Source of the DNA: a virus
Length of the DNA: 64,000 bases
Virus record (IMG/VR): IMGVR_UViG_3300021425_000014
Location: 31,013-95,012 of that record
Strand: one strand, 5' to 3'
This document shows, piece after piece, positions 16,178 through 23,955 of this stretch. The position numbers and the translations under genes were made by a program. The notes under the pieces are model-generated. The model was not told the origin of the DNA. It did no database searches and saw only the letters and a program-made list of their open reading frames with translations. Every line of letters starts with the position of its first letter. Positions within the stretch are counted from its first letter, which is position 1.

Positions 16178-16801
16178 ATGCCCTTAGTTCCTATGGTAAT
16201 CGAGCGTTCTAGCAATGGCGAAAGGTCTATGGATCTCTGGAGTCGCCTAATGGATGAGCGTATTGTAATGGTCACTGAGCCAGTAGATGACGCTATGGCA
16301 AGCATTATTATCGGCCAACTTCTATTCTTAGACTACAAAGATCCTAGCAAGGACATTACTCTTTACGTGAATTCGCCTGGCGGTTCCGTGACCGCAGGAT
16401 TAGGAATCTTCGATACAATGAATCTTGTTACCTGCGATATTGCGACCGTATGCGTTGGACAAGCCTGTTCTATGGGCTGCTTTCTTTTGGCAGCAGGGAC
16501 TAAAGGTAAGCGCTACGCAACACCAAGCGCTACGATTATGGCCCATCAGCCTTTGGGTGGGGCTAGAGGTCAAGCAACGGATATTCTTATTCAGAACGCC
16601 GAAATGCAGCGATTGAAGAAATATCTGACTGAAACAATGGCTGATAATTGCGGCATGGAGCACTCTAAGATGTATGAACTCTGTGAGCGCGATTACTTCA
16701 TGAGTGCAGATCATGCCAAGGAACTTGGCTTTATTGATGAAATTATTGGCAAGAAACCAGAAAGTTCAATGGATCAATTCAAGGGCGCGGTGAATCACTG
16801 A
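16178..16801 (+). CDS. clpP: ClpP-type ATP-dependent serine protease subunit
   Basis: 207 aa, the size of cellular ClpP. The sequence begins MPLVPMVIERSSNGERSMD, almost the same as mature bacterial ClpP, and the whole triad is present: Ser in GQACSMG (near residue 98), His in MAHQPLGG (near 123) and Asp in the ERDYFMSA segment (near 172). ClpP assembles as two heptamer rings and degrades proteins fed by ClpX/ClpA. With no ATPase subunit nearby, the phage copy must use host Clp ATPases or replace host ClpP, so it is a candidate host-takeover gene. The prohead-protease role some ClpP-like phage proteins have is unlikely, since the virion genes have their own protease. The start at ATG 16178 fits ClpP length; a TTG 54 bases upstream is the alternative. 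Confidence 0.9.
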   Translation: MPLVPMVIERSSNGERSMDLWSRLMDERIVMVTEPVDDAMASIIIGQLLFLDYKDPSKDITLYVNSPGGSVTAGLGIFDTMNLVTCDIATVCVGQACSMGCFLLAAGTKGKRYATPSATIMAHQPLGGARGQATDILIQNAEMQRLKKYLTETMADNCGMEHSKMYELCERDYFMSADHAKELGFIDEIIGKKPESSMDQFKGAVNH

Positions 16802-17025
16802 TGACTGAAGCAGAGAATATCAAAAAGCGGTACAGAAAAATAATCGAAGAATGTGATAAAATGGAAGAGAACATTCTATCTGCTCTCGTTCTAGTATATA
16901 ATGAAAGACTTAAAGAGTTAGAACAAGAGTGTGAAGAATTAACGGGCCACGATTGGTACGATGCCTACTTCGGTAGTCAATCTATTTGCAGAAACTGTGA
17001 CGCAAGAAAGCAGAATAATGCCTGA
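16801..17025 (+). CDS. Small helical protein with a C-terminal zinc-knuckle-like pair
   Basis: 74 aa. Its ATG overlaps the ClpP stop (TGATG), so translation is coupled. The first 50 residues form an acidic coiled coil (IKKRYRKIIEECDKMEENIL, RLKELEQECEEL); the end has CRNCDARKQ. It could be a ClpP-associated adaptor, but only location supports this. Confidence 0.6.
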   Translation: MTEAENIKKRYRKIIEECDKMEENILSALVLVYNERLKELEQECEELTGHDWYDAYFGSQSICRNCDARKQNNA

Positions 17026-17656
17026 ATATACTTATGAAATTAAATTGAATAGCGAACAAACGCTGCTCGTTGCAAGAGCCTTGGACTTCTGGGCTCGTTG
17101 TAGTGCAGGTCAATTATCAGAATTGAGTTTTGAGTTCAAAAACGAGGAAGCTCACTATGTAGAAGTTGATTATCATATTCTTCAACTTAAAAAGTTATTG
17201 TTCCCAAATTTTGATAAGTATCAATGTAACTTTGATCAACCTAAAACAAAAGAGGCTCTAAACATTGTAAGAGCAATTGAATCATGTTATTATAATACGG
17301 AGCACCCAATCAAGAAAAGGGATCCAATGGACGGCAGCTTCGTTGGAAGCAGATACGAAGGCCCATACGAAGACTGGTGGATTGACAAGCCAGCAGAAGT
17401 TAGTGCCTGGGCTAGTGCCAGCGGTGAAGAGCCTGAAGACTACTCAATCTTCTCAGTTGGCCAAGAGTCAGACGAAGAAGAGAAAGTATGGTGGAGTTTT
17501 GACAAGGGAAGAATGGAGTGGATGTGCGAGCATGGCGTAGGGCATCCTGACCCCGCTCTTAATGAAAACTCAGTCCATGGCTGCGATGGCTGTTGTGGTA
17601 GAGAAGACTTTCCCGGTAATCATGCAAATAATCTAGGTAAAGATGGAAAGTGGTGA
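17018..17656 (+). CDS. Protein of unknown function, Trp- and Cys-rich C terminus
   Basis: 212 aa from ATG 17018 (chosen because the previous gene ends at 17025). The N-terminal half is helical; the second half is acidic and tryptophan-rich (YEDWWIDKPAEVSAWASASG, KVWWSFDKGRMEWMCEHGVG) with a terminal Cys/His cluster MCEHGVGHPDPAL and CDGCCGRED that may bind metal. No family is recognised. Confidence 0.6.
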   Translation: MPEYTYEIKLNSEQTLLVARALDFWARCSAGQLSELSFEFKNEEAHYVEVDYHILQLKKLLFPNFDKYQCNFDQPKTKEALNIVRAIESCYYNTEHPIKKRDPMDGSFVGSRYEGPYEDWWIDKPAEVSAWASASGEEPEDYSIFSVGQESDEEEKVWWSFDKGRMEWMCEHGVGHPDPALNENSVHGCDGCCGREDFPGNHANNLGKDGKW

Positions 17657-17660
17657 AATA

Positions 17661-17927
17661 ATGCCAGCTTATATTGATACTGGACTTATGGCTAAGTATG
17701 GCCTACCCTCACCAAAAAGAATTGAAACCCTTGAAATGTTGATGTTGGCTGAAGAAGCTGACGCTATTGATAAGATCGTTGAAAAAATGAGGGGTAAAAA
17801 CCGCGCCCCATTGAATGAAAAAACGCGGGAACTTCACAGACAAGCATCCATCCTTTGGAGTAAATATTATCAAATTGATTCAGAAGTAAATAAAGAGTAT
17901 CATGCTTTCTGGTCAACCGAATCATAA
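17661..17927 (+). CDS. Small helical protein of unknown function
   Basis: 88 aa. Starts MPAYIDTGLMAKYGLPSPKR, then a long acidic/helical middle (LEMLMLAEEADAIDKIVEKM) and a charged end. The start at 17661 was chosen because it follows the upstream stop with GGAAAG preceding; an ATG 18 bases upstream is the alternative. Function unknown. Confidence 0.55.
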   Translation: MPAYIDTGLMAKYGLPSPKRIETLEMLMLAEEADAIDKIVEKMRGKNRAPLNEKTRELHRQASILWSKYYQIDSEVNKEYHAFWSTES

Positions 17928-17988
17928 CCCCCCAAGTTACCCCCTAAGTACCCCCCATGTACCCCCTAAGTTCCAAATATACCCCCTG
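17928..17988. repeat. C-rich imperfect tandem repeat (ACCCCCYAAGT)
   Basis: Five imperfect units of 10-18 bases such as CCCCCCAAGTT, CCCCCTAAGT, CCCCCCATGT lie between the stop at 17927 and the next promoter. The style matches the short tandemly repeated repetitive sequences common in filamentous cyanobacteria, but the unit here is different. Confidence 0.65.
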
Positions 17989-18001
17989 TCTGACAGAAAT
18001 C

Positions 18002-18030
18002 TTGCAAATGCGCGCGATGCATGTTAAAAT
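18002..18030 (+). promoter_or_regulatory. Promoter of the 18055 gene
   Basis: TTGCAA at 18002-18007, 17 bases, TAAAAT at 18025-18030. Same -35 box and spacing as the cassette promoters that follow, suggesting this gene is the first of the series. Confidence 0.6.
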
Positions 18031-18054
18031 CTATTCAGCAAGATTGGAGGAGTA

Positions 18055-18306
18055 ATGAGCACAAAAGAAACAATAGATGCACTATATAAGCTAAATAAAA
18101 AACTAACATCTAACAACAGGAAGTTCAGCAACCAATCATCAGCAATGCTGGACGCTATCAAGCAATCTTTGATCATGATTCACGATCATAAATGTACAAC
18201 AAGGAATGAATTTGAAGAGCTTCTTGGTAAAATATCGGGCGCACTAACTCTATCAGTCACTAAATCTATTAACTACAGTAAGGACTACTCAGTAGAGGAT
18301 CGTTAA
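18055..18306 (+). CDS. Small helical protein of unknown function
   Basis: 83 aa, ATG with GGAGGAG upstream and a TTGCAA-type promoter before it. Helical, with basic and polar residues (ALYKLNKKLTSNNRKFSNQS) and the pattern HDHKCTTRNEFEELLGKISG near residue 42. A strong terminator lies 40 bases after its stop, so it is a monocistronic cassette-like unit. No family is recognised. Confidence 0.65.
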   Translation: MSTKETIDALYKLNKKLTSNNRKFSNQSSAMLDAIKQSLIMIHDHKCTTRNEFEELLGKISGALTLSVTKSINYSKDYSVEDR

Positions 18307-18348
18307 ATATCATCAAAAGAAATGCACAAACTAGTCAGTCAAAAAATT

Positions 18349-18378
18349 TGGGAGGCGGATTAAGTTTCGCCTCCTTAT
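18349..18378 (+). terminator. Terminator after the 18055 gene
   Basis: GGGAGGCGGA, loop TTAAG, then TTTCGCCTCCTT: a strong stem with a T tail. Confidence 0.75.
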
Positions 18379-18511
18379 ATACATGTATATATAAAAACTT
18401 TTTGGCCCCATGGGGGGGATCTCCAAACTAAAAAAAGCAGCTAATATATGTTTTGAATTTTAATTCCTTAATTTTTTAACAGAAAATTTTTTCTCGCGCG
18501 AGCGAGCCCTC

Positions 18512-18651
18512 ATTGTATTGCATCGTATTGAATTGTATTGTATTGCTTGGTATTGTATTAAGTTGTATTGTATTGTATTGCCGACACCCCAGCGCCCGAA
18601 CCCCAATACAATGTAATGCAATCAAACGCGGAACCCCAATACAATGCAATG
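18512..18651. repeat. TATTG/CAATA pentamer inverted-repeat array R1
   Basis: TATTG-phase pentamers run from 18512 to 18580, interrupted by single-base variants, then two CAATA-phase blocks (18604-18622, 18635-18651) that are their complement. The upstream 18380-18511 is AT-rich with no gene or repeat that I can see. It marks the left end of the cassette array. Confidence 0.85.
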
Positions 18652-18719
18652 TGATAAGCTAGATCACATTCCTTATACATGCGAGAAAAAAGTTTTTTTA
18701 GTTTTTTTCAAAAAAGGGC

Positions 18720-18748
18720 TTGCAATCGATCGCGCATTGCCCTATGAT
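18720..18748 (+). promoter_or_regulatory. Promoter of cassette 1 (GP88-like gene)
   Basis: TTGCAA, 17 bases containing ATCGATCGCGCATTG, TATGAT at 18743-18748. The 30-odd bases from GGGCTTGCAA to TATGATG are identical to those of the promoter at 19923. No TGATCTGG operator is seen here. The GP88-like gene starts 40 bases downstream. Confidence 0.75.
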
Positions 18749-18787
18749 GTTTTTGTTCCCCACACAACAGAGGAGATTAAAACCATC

Positions 18788-19606
18788 ATGGCTTGCACAC
18801 TCATTAAGCCGGAAGCCCCCAAGTATCGCACTCCCAAGCGCGATGAATACAAGTCTATGGCGTTCTTTCATGCTCTTATGGATGACGCCAAGCGGGCATT
18901 AGAGCGGGCCCCGATGCCCGAGATCGGGAAAAATGGCAACAGCAAGATCGGCGCGCGTGGCGTCAAGGCATACACTCTGGTATATTCCGGCGTGGCGTGG
19001 CACGATTGCACGCCTACGATCGGCTGTAATTCCTGCTATGCGATGGGCTTTAGATACATGCATGCCATCGCACACCGCAAGGGTAAATCGTGGCTTTATT
19101 CCTACATGGCGCGGGAAGCGATCGAACCATTAGAATTTATCATCCGCCATGAGATCATGGAAGCGCTGATCAAGTCTAAGCGATTGGGCTTAACTCTGGC
19201 CGTCAGGATTCACGAAGCGGGCGATTTTATATCACCTGAACACGTCGCGATGTGGGATCGCATTGCAAAAGAATTTAAAACGGCTGTTTTTTGGTGCTAC
19301 ACTCGCTCAGATCTGGCAAGCGATGCCATGCGCGATGCCTTAGTATCTTTCGCGGAAAATGAAAATGTGCATTGTCGCGCATCATTTGATCCTGTTAATG
19401 ATGGGGAAGAAATCAAGCTTACCCGTAATGGTTTACCCGGCGCGATCATCGTTGGCACTAAGCATAAGGGCAAGCGCAAGGGCCCCGAACACGTTAAGGG
19501 GGCTGTTAATTGCCCCGAACAGCTTACAAATGGTGAGATCGGCTGTTCCGATTGTGGGCTATGCTGGAATAAATCCAAGCCTGTGATCCGATTCTGGAAG
19601 CACTAG
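18788..19606 (+). CDS. GP88-like protein (gene product 88 family)
   Basis: 272 aa. Resembles the GP88 family of phage proteins, with CTPTIGCNSCYAMGFRYMHA near residue 75, AVRIHEAGDF near 140, CYTRSDLASD near 175 and a terminal IGCSDCGLCWN. The cysteines are arranged like a metal or Fe-S binding cluster, possibly a radical-SAM-related fold; the biochemical role is unknown. The start at 18788 is fixed by the promoter ending at 18748 and a GAGGAG site; the open frame upstream of it precedes the promoter. It is the largest protein of the array apart from the DUF932 gene. Confidence 0.7.
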   Translation: MACTLIKPEAPKYRTPKRDEYKSMAFFHALMDDAKRALERAPMPEIGKNGNSKIGARGVKAYTLVYSGVAWHDCTPTIGCNSCYAMGFRYMHAIAHRKGKSWLYSYMAREAIEPLEFIIRHEIMEALIKSKRLGLTLAVRIHEAGDFISPEHVAMWDRIAKEFKTAVFWCYTRSDLASDAMRDALVSFAENENVHCRASFDPVNDGEEIKLTRNGLPGAIIVGTKHKGKRKGPEHVKGAVNCPEQLTNGEIGCSDCGLCWNKSKPVIRFWKH

Positions 19607-19607
19607 C

Positions 19608-19854
19608 TTGTATTGTATTGCCCCCCGCAAGGGGGGCTTTTTTCTGCGTGCCCATATATTGCATTGTATTGTATTGCCGTTCGCTCTCGCCTGAGATTGT
19701 ATTGCATTGTATTGTATTGGCAGGCCCCCCGGCTTCGCCGGGCTCCGAGCCCCGATCGCGGCACAATACAATATCATACAGTATAAATAAAATCCCCAAT
19801 ACAATACAATTACATACATCGTTACACCAGCCGCTGGCCCCAATACAATGCAAT
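19608..19854. repeat. TATTG/CAATA array R2
   Basis: Blocks of TATTG phase at 19608-19620, 19656-19677 and 19696-19719 and of CAATA phase at 19763-19773, 19795-19810 and 19840-19854. The two phases can pair to form long hairpins. An inverted TGATCTGG-like operator (CCAGATCTGAGCCAGATC) follows at 19865-19886. Confidence 0.85.
19620..19645 (+). terminator. Terminator of cassette 1
   Basis: CCCCCCGCAAGGGGGG stem followed by CTTTTTTCT. The same GCCCCC-GCAA-GGGGGC motif ends most cassettes. Confidence 0.8.
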
Positions 19855-19864
19855 CTAACATAGG

Positions 19865-19951
19865 GCCAGATCTGAGCCAGATCGAGCGAAAAAAGAAAAT
19901 CAAAAAAAGATCGTTTTGGGGCTTGCAATCGATCGCGCATTGCCCTATGAT
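19865..19951 (+). promoter_or_regulatory. Operator and promoter of cassette 2 (DUF932 gene)
   Basis: CCAGATCTGAGCCAGATC (two GATC sites, inverted orientation relative to other cassettes) precedes TTGCAA at 19923-19928, 17 bases and TATGAT at 19946-19951. The promoter is identical to that of cassette 1. AAGGAG occurs before the chosen start. Confidence 0.75.
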
Positions 19952-20011
19952 GGGTTTGTTAAGGCAACGGGGGGCACGGAAAACCCCCCCTGAATAAGGA
20001 GAGTGGCCGCC

Positions 20012-21001
20012 ATGGCACACGAAATGAAAAACAACGATCACATGGTTTCGGGTATGGGCATCAAGCCCTGGCACGGTCTGGGAACCGTCGTAGACGGGCT
20101 GTTGACGGCCCGCGAGACTCTGGAAGCCGCCAGGCTTGATTGGGAAGTTATCAAACACCCGATCACGCTGCAAGGTTCCGATCAAATCGTACCCGATTCG
20201 TTCGCAACCATCCGCACAGATGATCGCTCTGTGCTTGGCATCGTCGGCAATCAATACACGATTCTTCAGAATGTCGATGCTTTCAACTTTTTCGATAGCA
20301 TCGCAGAACGCGGCGATGCGATCTATGAAACAGCGGGATCGCTGTTTGGTGGGCGTAAAATCTACGTCACCGCAAAAATCCCAGGCTTGATCCGCGTTGG
20401 TGATGCGGGCAACGAAGATGTAAGCGAAAAATACGTATTACTCACAAACAGCCATGACGGCACTGGGGCTGTTACAGTCAAGCTGATCACAACCAGGGTG
20501 GTCTGCAACAACACGTTAACGGCAGCATTACGCGAAGGCGGGCGCGGTGTGTCGATCCGGCACTCCCAACTAATGCATGATAAATTGGCGCTTGCATCGA
20601 ACATGCTAGGGATCGCTAATCAGCGCTTCCAGCAAATGGAAGAAACATTTAACCAGTTTGCCAACGTGCAACTAAAAGAAATCGAGGTACGCGATTTCTT
20701 GCGGAAATGTTTTGAGCTTCCATCTGATGCAGATAAAGCAACCGATAAAGACAAACGCGCCATTGCCCAGGTAATGGAACTGCATGAGTCTGGCCGTGGC
20801 TCAGAGTTTACCCGTGGCACTCTCTGGGGGGCATTTAATGCCGTCACAGAGTGGACAAACCATTACCGCACATATAAAGAGCAGGCAAACGGTAACACGC
20901 GGGCAGATAACAAGCTTGGATCTATCTTTTACGGTCAATCTGCTACACTCACCGATCGAGCGTATGACCTTGCGCGGGATCTTGTGTTAGCTAAGCGCTA
21001 A
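20012..21001 (+). CDS. DUF932-family protein (phage/plasmid-like protein)
   Basis: 329 aa. Matches the DUF932 family found on phages and plasmids: an N-terminal HDHMVSGMGIKPWHGLG-type start (here NNDHMVSGMGIKPWHGLG), GNQYTILQNVDAFNFFD near residue 80, TNSHDGTGAVTVKLITTRVV near 150 and RVVCNNTLTAAL. The family function is not established. The start at ATG 20012 was chosen because AAGGAG lies nine bases upstream; GTG 20003 would be only one base from that site. It is preceded by the cassette 2 promoter and followed by a palindromic terminator. As the largest array gene it may be a core early protein. Confidence 0.8.
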   Translation: MAHEMKNNDHMVSGMGIKPWHGLGTVVDGLLTARETLEAARLDWEVIKHPITLQGSDQIVPDSFATIRTDDRSVLGIVGNQYTILQNVDAFNFFDSIAERGDAIYETAGSLFGGRKIYVTAKIPGLIRVGDAGNEDVSEKYVLLTNSHDGTGAVTVKLITTRVVCNNTLTAALREGGRGVSIRHSQLMHDKLALASNMLGIANQRFQQMEETFNQFANVQLKEIEVRDFLRKCFELPSDADKATDKDKRAIAQVMELHESGRGSEFTRGTLWGAFNAVTEWTNHYRTYKEQANGNTRADNKLGSIFYGQSATLTDRAYDLARDLVLAKR

Positions 21002-21011
21002 CGCGGGGCAA

Positions 21012-21037
21012 TGGGGGCCCCAAATCGGGGCCCCTTA
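21012..21037 (+). terminator. Terminator after the DUF932 gene
   Basis: GGGGGCCCCAAATCGGGGCCCC followed by TTAC. The same palindrome recurs at 21237-21260 and, extended, at 21691-21717. Confidence 0.6.
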
Positions 21038-21104
21038 CCCGACACGTGGTATACTTACCATACCAGTTATACGATCGGCCCTTATGGGGCTTGTGTGAGG
21101 GCTT

Positions 21105-21221
21105 ATGCACCTTTTATTTTTACCGCTTGTTTTAGTTTTTTGTTTCGCCGTTTTACTTATTCAATTTATAGGCATGGCGATCATTCACGGGATCTCTGGC
21201 CGTCGCAGATGGTATAGTTAA
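21105..21221 (+). CDS. 38-residue single-span membrane peptide
   Basis: ATG 21105 opens a frame of 38 codons: a strongly hydrophobic stretch (LLFLPLVLVFCFAVLLIQFI), then MAIIHGIS and a basic end GRRWYS. GAGG precedes the start. The protein is a plain one-span membrane peptide. It lies in an otherwise gene-poor 270 bases between two palindromes. No family is recognised; small membrane peptides in phage early regions can be holin-like or inhibit host functions, unproven here. Confidence 0.45.
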   Translation: MHLLFLPLVLVFCFAVLLIQFIGMAIIHGISGRRRWYS

Positions 21222-21236
21222 TCTGTCGGAATCATC

Positions 21237-21260
21237 GGGGCCCCAAATCGGGGCCCCACA
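21237..21260 (+). terminator. GC-rich palindrome
   Basis: GGGGCCCCAAATCGGGGCCCC followed by ACAC. Second copy of the palindrome at 21012, here upstream of the 21277 gene. Confidence 0.4.
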
Positions 21261-21276
21261 CAGAAAGGATCATAAA

Positions 21277-21660
21277 ATGACAACTTCTCTAGACATGTTC
21301 AAGGTTCGCTGGGATAAGCAAGATACAGAATGGAACAGCAGCAACATAAACCCTATGGCTTGCCATGATTTCTTCGATAAATTCATTAATGATGTGGAGT
21401 TTCAAACTAGCATTAACTTGAATAACAACATTCAAATTTACAAAGATTATTACGTAAGGGGCAAATATAACTTTGTAAAAGTATTTCAATCGTTAATGCG
21501 GATCCTGAATACGTACCGCAAAAAAACGGGGGACACGACGATCACAACAATTGATGAAATTAAATTTATTGCCGATATGGTAGAAAATAACATATGGAAC
21601 AAACACCTAGTACCGTTAACCATTCAACGGGAATACATTAAGTCTATCTACTCCGAATAA
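21277..21660 (+). CDS. Small protein of unknown function
   Basis: 127 aa. RBS GAAAGGA lies ten bases before ATG 21277. The sequence is AT-rich, unlike the GC-richer cassette genes on both sides, and codes for a helical protein with NNNIQIYKDYYVRGKYNFVK and IDEIKFIADMVENNIW. No family is recognised. It sits between two GC-rich palindromes, of which the downstream one (21691-21717) is probably its terminator. Confidence 0.6.
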   Translation: MTTSLDMFKVRWDKQDTEWNSSNINPMACHDFFDKFINDVEFQTSINLNNNIQIYKDYYVRGKYNFVKVFQSLMRILNTYRKKTGDTTITTIDEIKFIADMVENNIWNKHLVPLTIQREYIKSIYSE

Positions 21661-21690
21661 TCACAGAGCGCAGAGCAGAGAAACAAGCAA

Positions 21691-21717
21691 AGGGGCCCCC
21701 CAAAATCGGGGGCCCTT
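21691..21717 (+). terminator. Terminator after the 21277 gene
   Basis: AGGGGCCCCCCAAAATCGGGGGCCCTT: a strong stem of eight to nine G-C pairs with a T-ended tail. Confidence 0.6.
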
Positions 21718-22040
21718 ACTGCATGAATAATATATATATTATAGATAATACCATAAGCTTATAAGGTATAAAGAATAACACGAAGGTACAAACACTCAAG
21801 GAAAGAAAATCAAGCCCCTTCTAGGGCATTCTAGGCCCCTCTATTGAGGCCCTTACCGATCCAGTTTTCAAGCCCCCATGAAAAACCCTGTATAAACCTT
21901 TTTATTTGTCTGCTAGGGGCCCTTGAATCAATACAAAATACCCCCTTTGGGGCATCCCCAGCCTAAAAATAGCACTATAAGCCCCTTTCGGGCAGATTCT
22001 TTAAAAAATCCAGCGCCGCATAAGAGGCTGTACCATATTA

Positions 22041-22660
22041 AATTGTATTGTTAAGCTCTATGTTTAGTTCTTTTACTCCTCTATATATAGTATGATATTG
22101 TATTGATACTATATATATATTATAAGTTATTATATTGTATTGGGGTTATTAGGCCCCGTTTTGTGTTGTATTGTATTGTAGACTCAGTTCGACACCTTTA
22201 GTACTTTCGCACAGCCGAGTGGAATACAATTCAATACTCTACAATGCTTATTTTAGTTCAAAGATATATATATATTATATTGTATTGTATGGGCCCCCGT
22301 TTTCTGTGGGGTAGTTTAGACTAAAAGTTTAGGCCAACTTTTCGGGGCCCCTTACTTTGTAGTTATTAAACATGTATATATATAATAAATAAAAACTTCG
22401 AGCCCTATATATAGGATCCCCCACTTTCTTTTAACAGCTTTATATATATAATACAATACAATACATTAGGTGCCCCGCTTTTTCACCCAACCGCGAGCGC
22501 CCTGTATTGTATCGCATCACATTGTATTACATTGTATTGTATTGCCTTGTATTGTATTGTATGACATTGTATTGTATTGGTGATGGGTGGCGGTGTGTCC
22601 TCAATACAATATAATGCAATGCGAGAGCGAGGGGCCCCGGCAATACAATGCAATCTAATG
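22041..22660. repeat. TATTG/CAATA array R3 in a gene-free stretch
   Basis: From 21718 to 22665 I find no gene. The DNA is AT-rich with dispersed TATTG blocks (22041-22050, 22094-22105, 22132-22142, 22161-22180, 22277-22290, 22503-22579) and CAATA blocks (22222-22245, 22450-22465, 22602-22620, 22641-22660). The left part has TA-rich runs (TATATATA) and GGGGCCCC-type fragments. Confidence 0.8.
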
Positions 22661-22665
22661 CGAGC

Positions 22666-22767
22666 CTGATCTGGCCTGATCTGACACAAAAGATTTTTCT
22701 TGCAATCTTTCGCCAGATATGTTGTAATTAGATTGTCGCACAAACGAGATGCCCAAACGGGCGGGAG
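22666..22767 (+). promoter_or_regulatory. Operator, promoter and leader of cassette 3
   Basis: CTGATCTGGCCTGATCTG (direct repeat, 10-base period) at 22666-22683; TTGCAA at 22700-22705, 17 bases, TGTAAT at 22723-22728; then AAACGAGATGCCCAAACGGGC with a small hairpin directly before the GGGAG ribosome site at 22763. Confidence 0.75.
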
Positions 22768-22775
22768 ACAAGACC

Positions 22776-23207
22776 TTGCATACAGAATTGACCAAAGACC
22801 AAATCGCTTTCTTGCGTAAGGCACGCCACATTTACTTCAGCGCACGTCGCAATGATGACGGTGTGTTTGTTGGCCACATCGAAGCAATCCAAGAAGATAA
22901 GGATAACCATTCCGTGGCGCGGATGGAAATCACAACACGCGCCATGATTAGTGGTGGGAACCGTGCTAACTGTTCGATCGCAATCGCTGGATTCTGTGAA
23001 GTCTGGCAAACTGTGTTAGCTTTCATCAAGTCTGGCGATTCGCTTGGCCTACGCTTTGAGGCCAACGGATTCCGCCCGTTGGATGAAAAGTACAATGACG
23101 TTAATCTTGATGTCTTGTATGTCAGTGTAGAACGGAATAATAAATTCTATAAATTCTTACTGGATGTTCACTTGACCAAGGAGGGTCATTACCGGATCAT
23201 CCAGTAA
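22776..23207 (+). CDS. Cassette 3 protein, unknown function
   Basis: 143 aa from TTG 22776. An ATG at 22749 is in frame, but it lies inside the leader hairpin before the ribosome site, so it is not the start. The protein has a basic helical N-terminal part and later alternating strands (LDVLYVSVERNNKFYKFLLD) with HYRIIQ at the end. No domain or family is recognised. It has a terminator and its own operator. Confidence 0.65.
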   Translation: MHTELTKDQIAFLRKARHIYFSARRNDDGVFVGHIEAIQEDKDNHSVARMEITTRAMISGGNRANCSIAIAGFCEVWQTVLAFIKSGDSLGLRFEANGFRPLDEKYNDVNLDVLYVSVERNNKFYKFLLDVHLTKEGHYRIIQ

Positions 23208-23215
23208 ACCACGGG

Positions 23216-23237
23216 GCCCCGCAAGGGGCCCTTTTAA
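23216..23237 (+). terminator. Terminator of cassette 3
   Basis: GGGGCCCCGCAAGGGGCCCTTTT with GCAA loop, the standard cassette terminator. Confidence 0.75.
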
Positions 23238-23249
23238 CTAAAGTTAATT

Positions 23250-23433
23250 ATATTGTATTGTATTGCATTAGTTCTTTTAATTGTATTGTATTGGCGTACT
23301 GGCCTCCGAGAAATCGGGGGCCTTTACGTTTCAATACAATTCAATACTATATATTAAAAACATTGTATTGTATTGTATGTGTAATTGGTTGGCCCCGAAA
23401 TCGCGGCCCTCAACCTACCAATACAATACTATA
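23250..23433. repeat. TATTG/CAATA array R4
   Basis: TATTG blocks at 23250-23270, 23281-23294 and 23361-23378, CAATA blocks at 23332-23345 and 23419-23433. Array between cassettes 3 and 4, with no gene between. Confidence 0.8.
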
Positions 23434-23477
23434 ATATATATACCAAATATTAAATAAAAATAGTTTCAAAAAAGGGC

Positions 23478-23548
23478 TTGCAATGATTCTCAGGATATGC
23501 TTTAATGGTATTGTCAGGTTATGGCCCCACCTTTGAGCGGGCCCGGAG
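23478..23548 (+). promoter_or_regulatory. Promoter and leader of cassette 4
   Basis: TTGCAA at 23478-23483, 17 bases, TTTAAT at 23501-23506. No TGATCTGG operator is seen. The leader ends with GGGCCCGGAG, the ribosome site of the TTG-started gene. Confidence 0.65.
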
Positions 23549-23557
23549 ATCGGAACC

Positions 23558-23749
23558 TTGCCTAACACAAAACTTATCAGCAAGCACGGAACCAAAGATC
23601 GCGTTTTCTGCCCCCGGTGTTTGAGAGAGTTGCAGAGTGATATCAAAAGCGATATAAGTTTTTGGTTTCATTGGGCAGATAATTATCACGCGGCTGGACA
23701 CCAAACGGAAGAGCCATGCCAGCGGTATGCAGATACTTGCGGAGATTAA
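23558..23749 (+). CDS. Cassette 4 small cysteine-rich protein
   Basis: 63 aa from TTG 23558, nine bases after GGAG. CPRCLREL near residue 18 and further Cys/His residues (WHWADNYHAAGH, CQRYADTC) could bind zinc. Otherwise unrecognised. It carries its own promoter and terminator and is the shortest coding cassette of the early part of the array. Confidence 0.6.
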   Translation: MPNTKLISKHGTKDRVFCPRCLRELQSDIKSDISFWFHWADNYHAAGHQTEEPCQRYADTCGD

Positions 23750-23752
23750 GCC

Positions 23753-23780
23753 CTGCCCCCTTCGGGGGGCTTTTTTATTA
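23753..23780 (+). terminator. Terminator of cassette 4
   Basis: CTGCCCCCTTCGGGGGGCTTTTTTATT, with a TTCG loop. Confidence 0.75.
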
Positions 23781-23788
23781 TGCCTATA

Positions 23789-23938
23789 TATATTGGATTG
23801 TATTGTATTGGCGATCGCCATCCGCCAAATCGCGAACACTCACTCTTTGAATACAATATAATATATTAATCTTATTGCATTGTATTGTATTAAGGCACCC
23901 CGATTCGCGGGCCCTTAAAACTTACCAATACAATACAC
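23789..23938. repeat. TATTG/CAATA array R5
   Basis: TATTG at 23789-23810 directly before the HIP1 octamer GCGATCGC (23811-23818), CAATA phase at 23850-23865, TATTG at 23873-23892, CAATA at 23926-23938. The phrase CACTCACTCTTTG before CAATA recurs at other arrays. Confidence 0.8.
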
Positions 23939-23955
23939 TATAATAATAAAACCAA

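Noticed and set aside
19618-19863. Open frames such as this one, 22483-22824 (-), 24611-24874, 25104-25358, 26225-26647 and 27195-27494 (-) with peptides like YCIVLYCI or NTIQYNAIQ.
   Set aside because: They are translations of the TATTG/CAATA pentamer arrays and cross terminators and promoters. A five-base repeat without stops in one phase gives long meaningless frames.
21011-21217. 68-aa frame running through a terminator palindrome.
   Set aside because: It starts inside the DUF932 terminator. A smaller 38-aa membrane frame with a ribosome site fits better.
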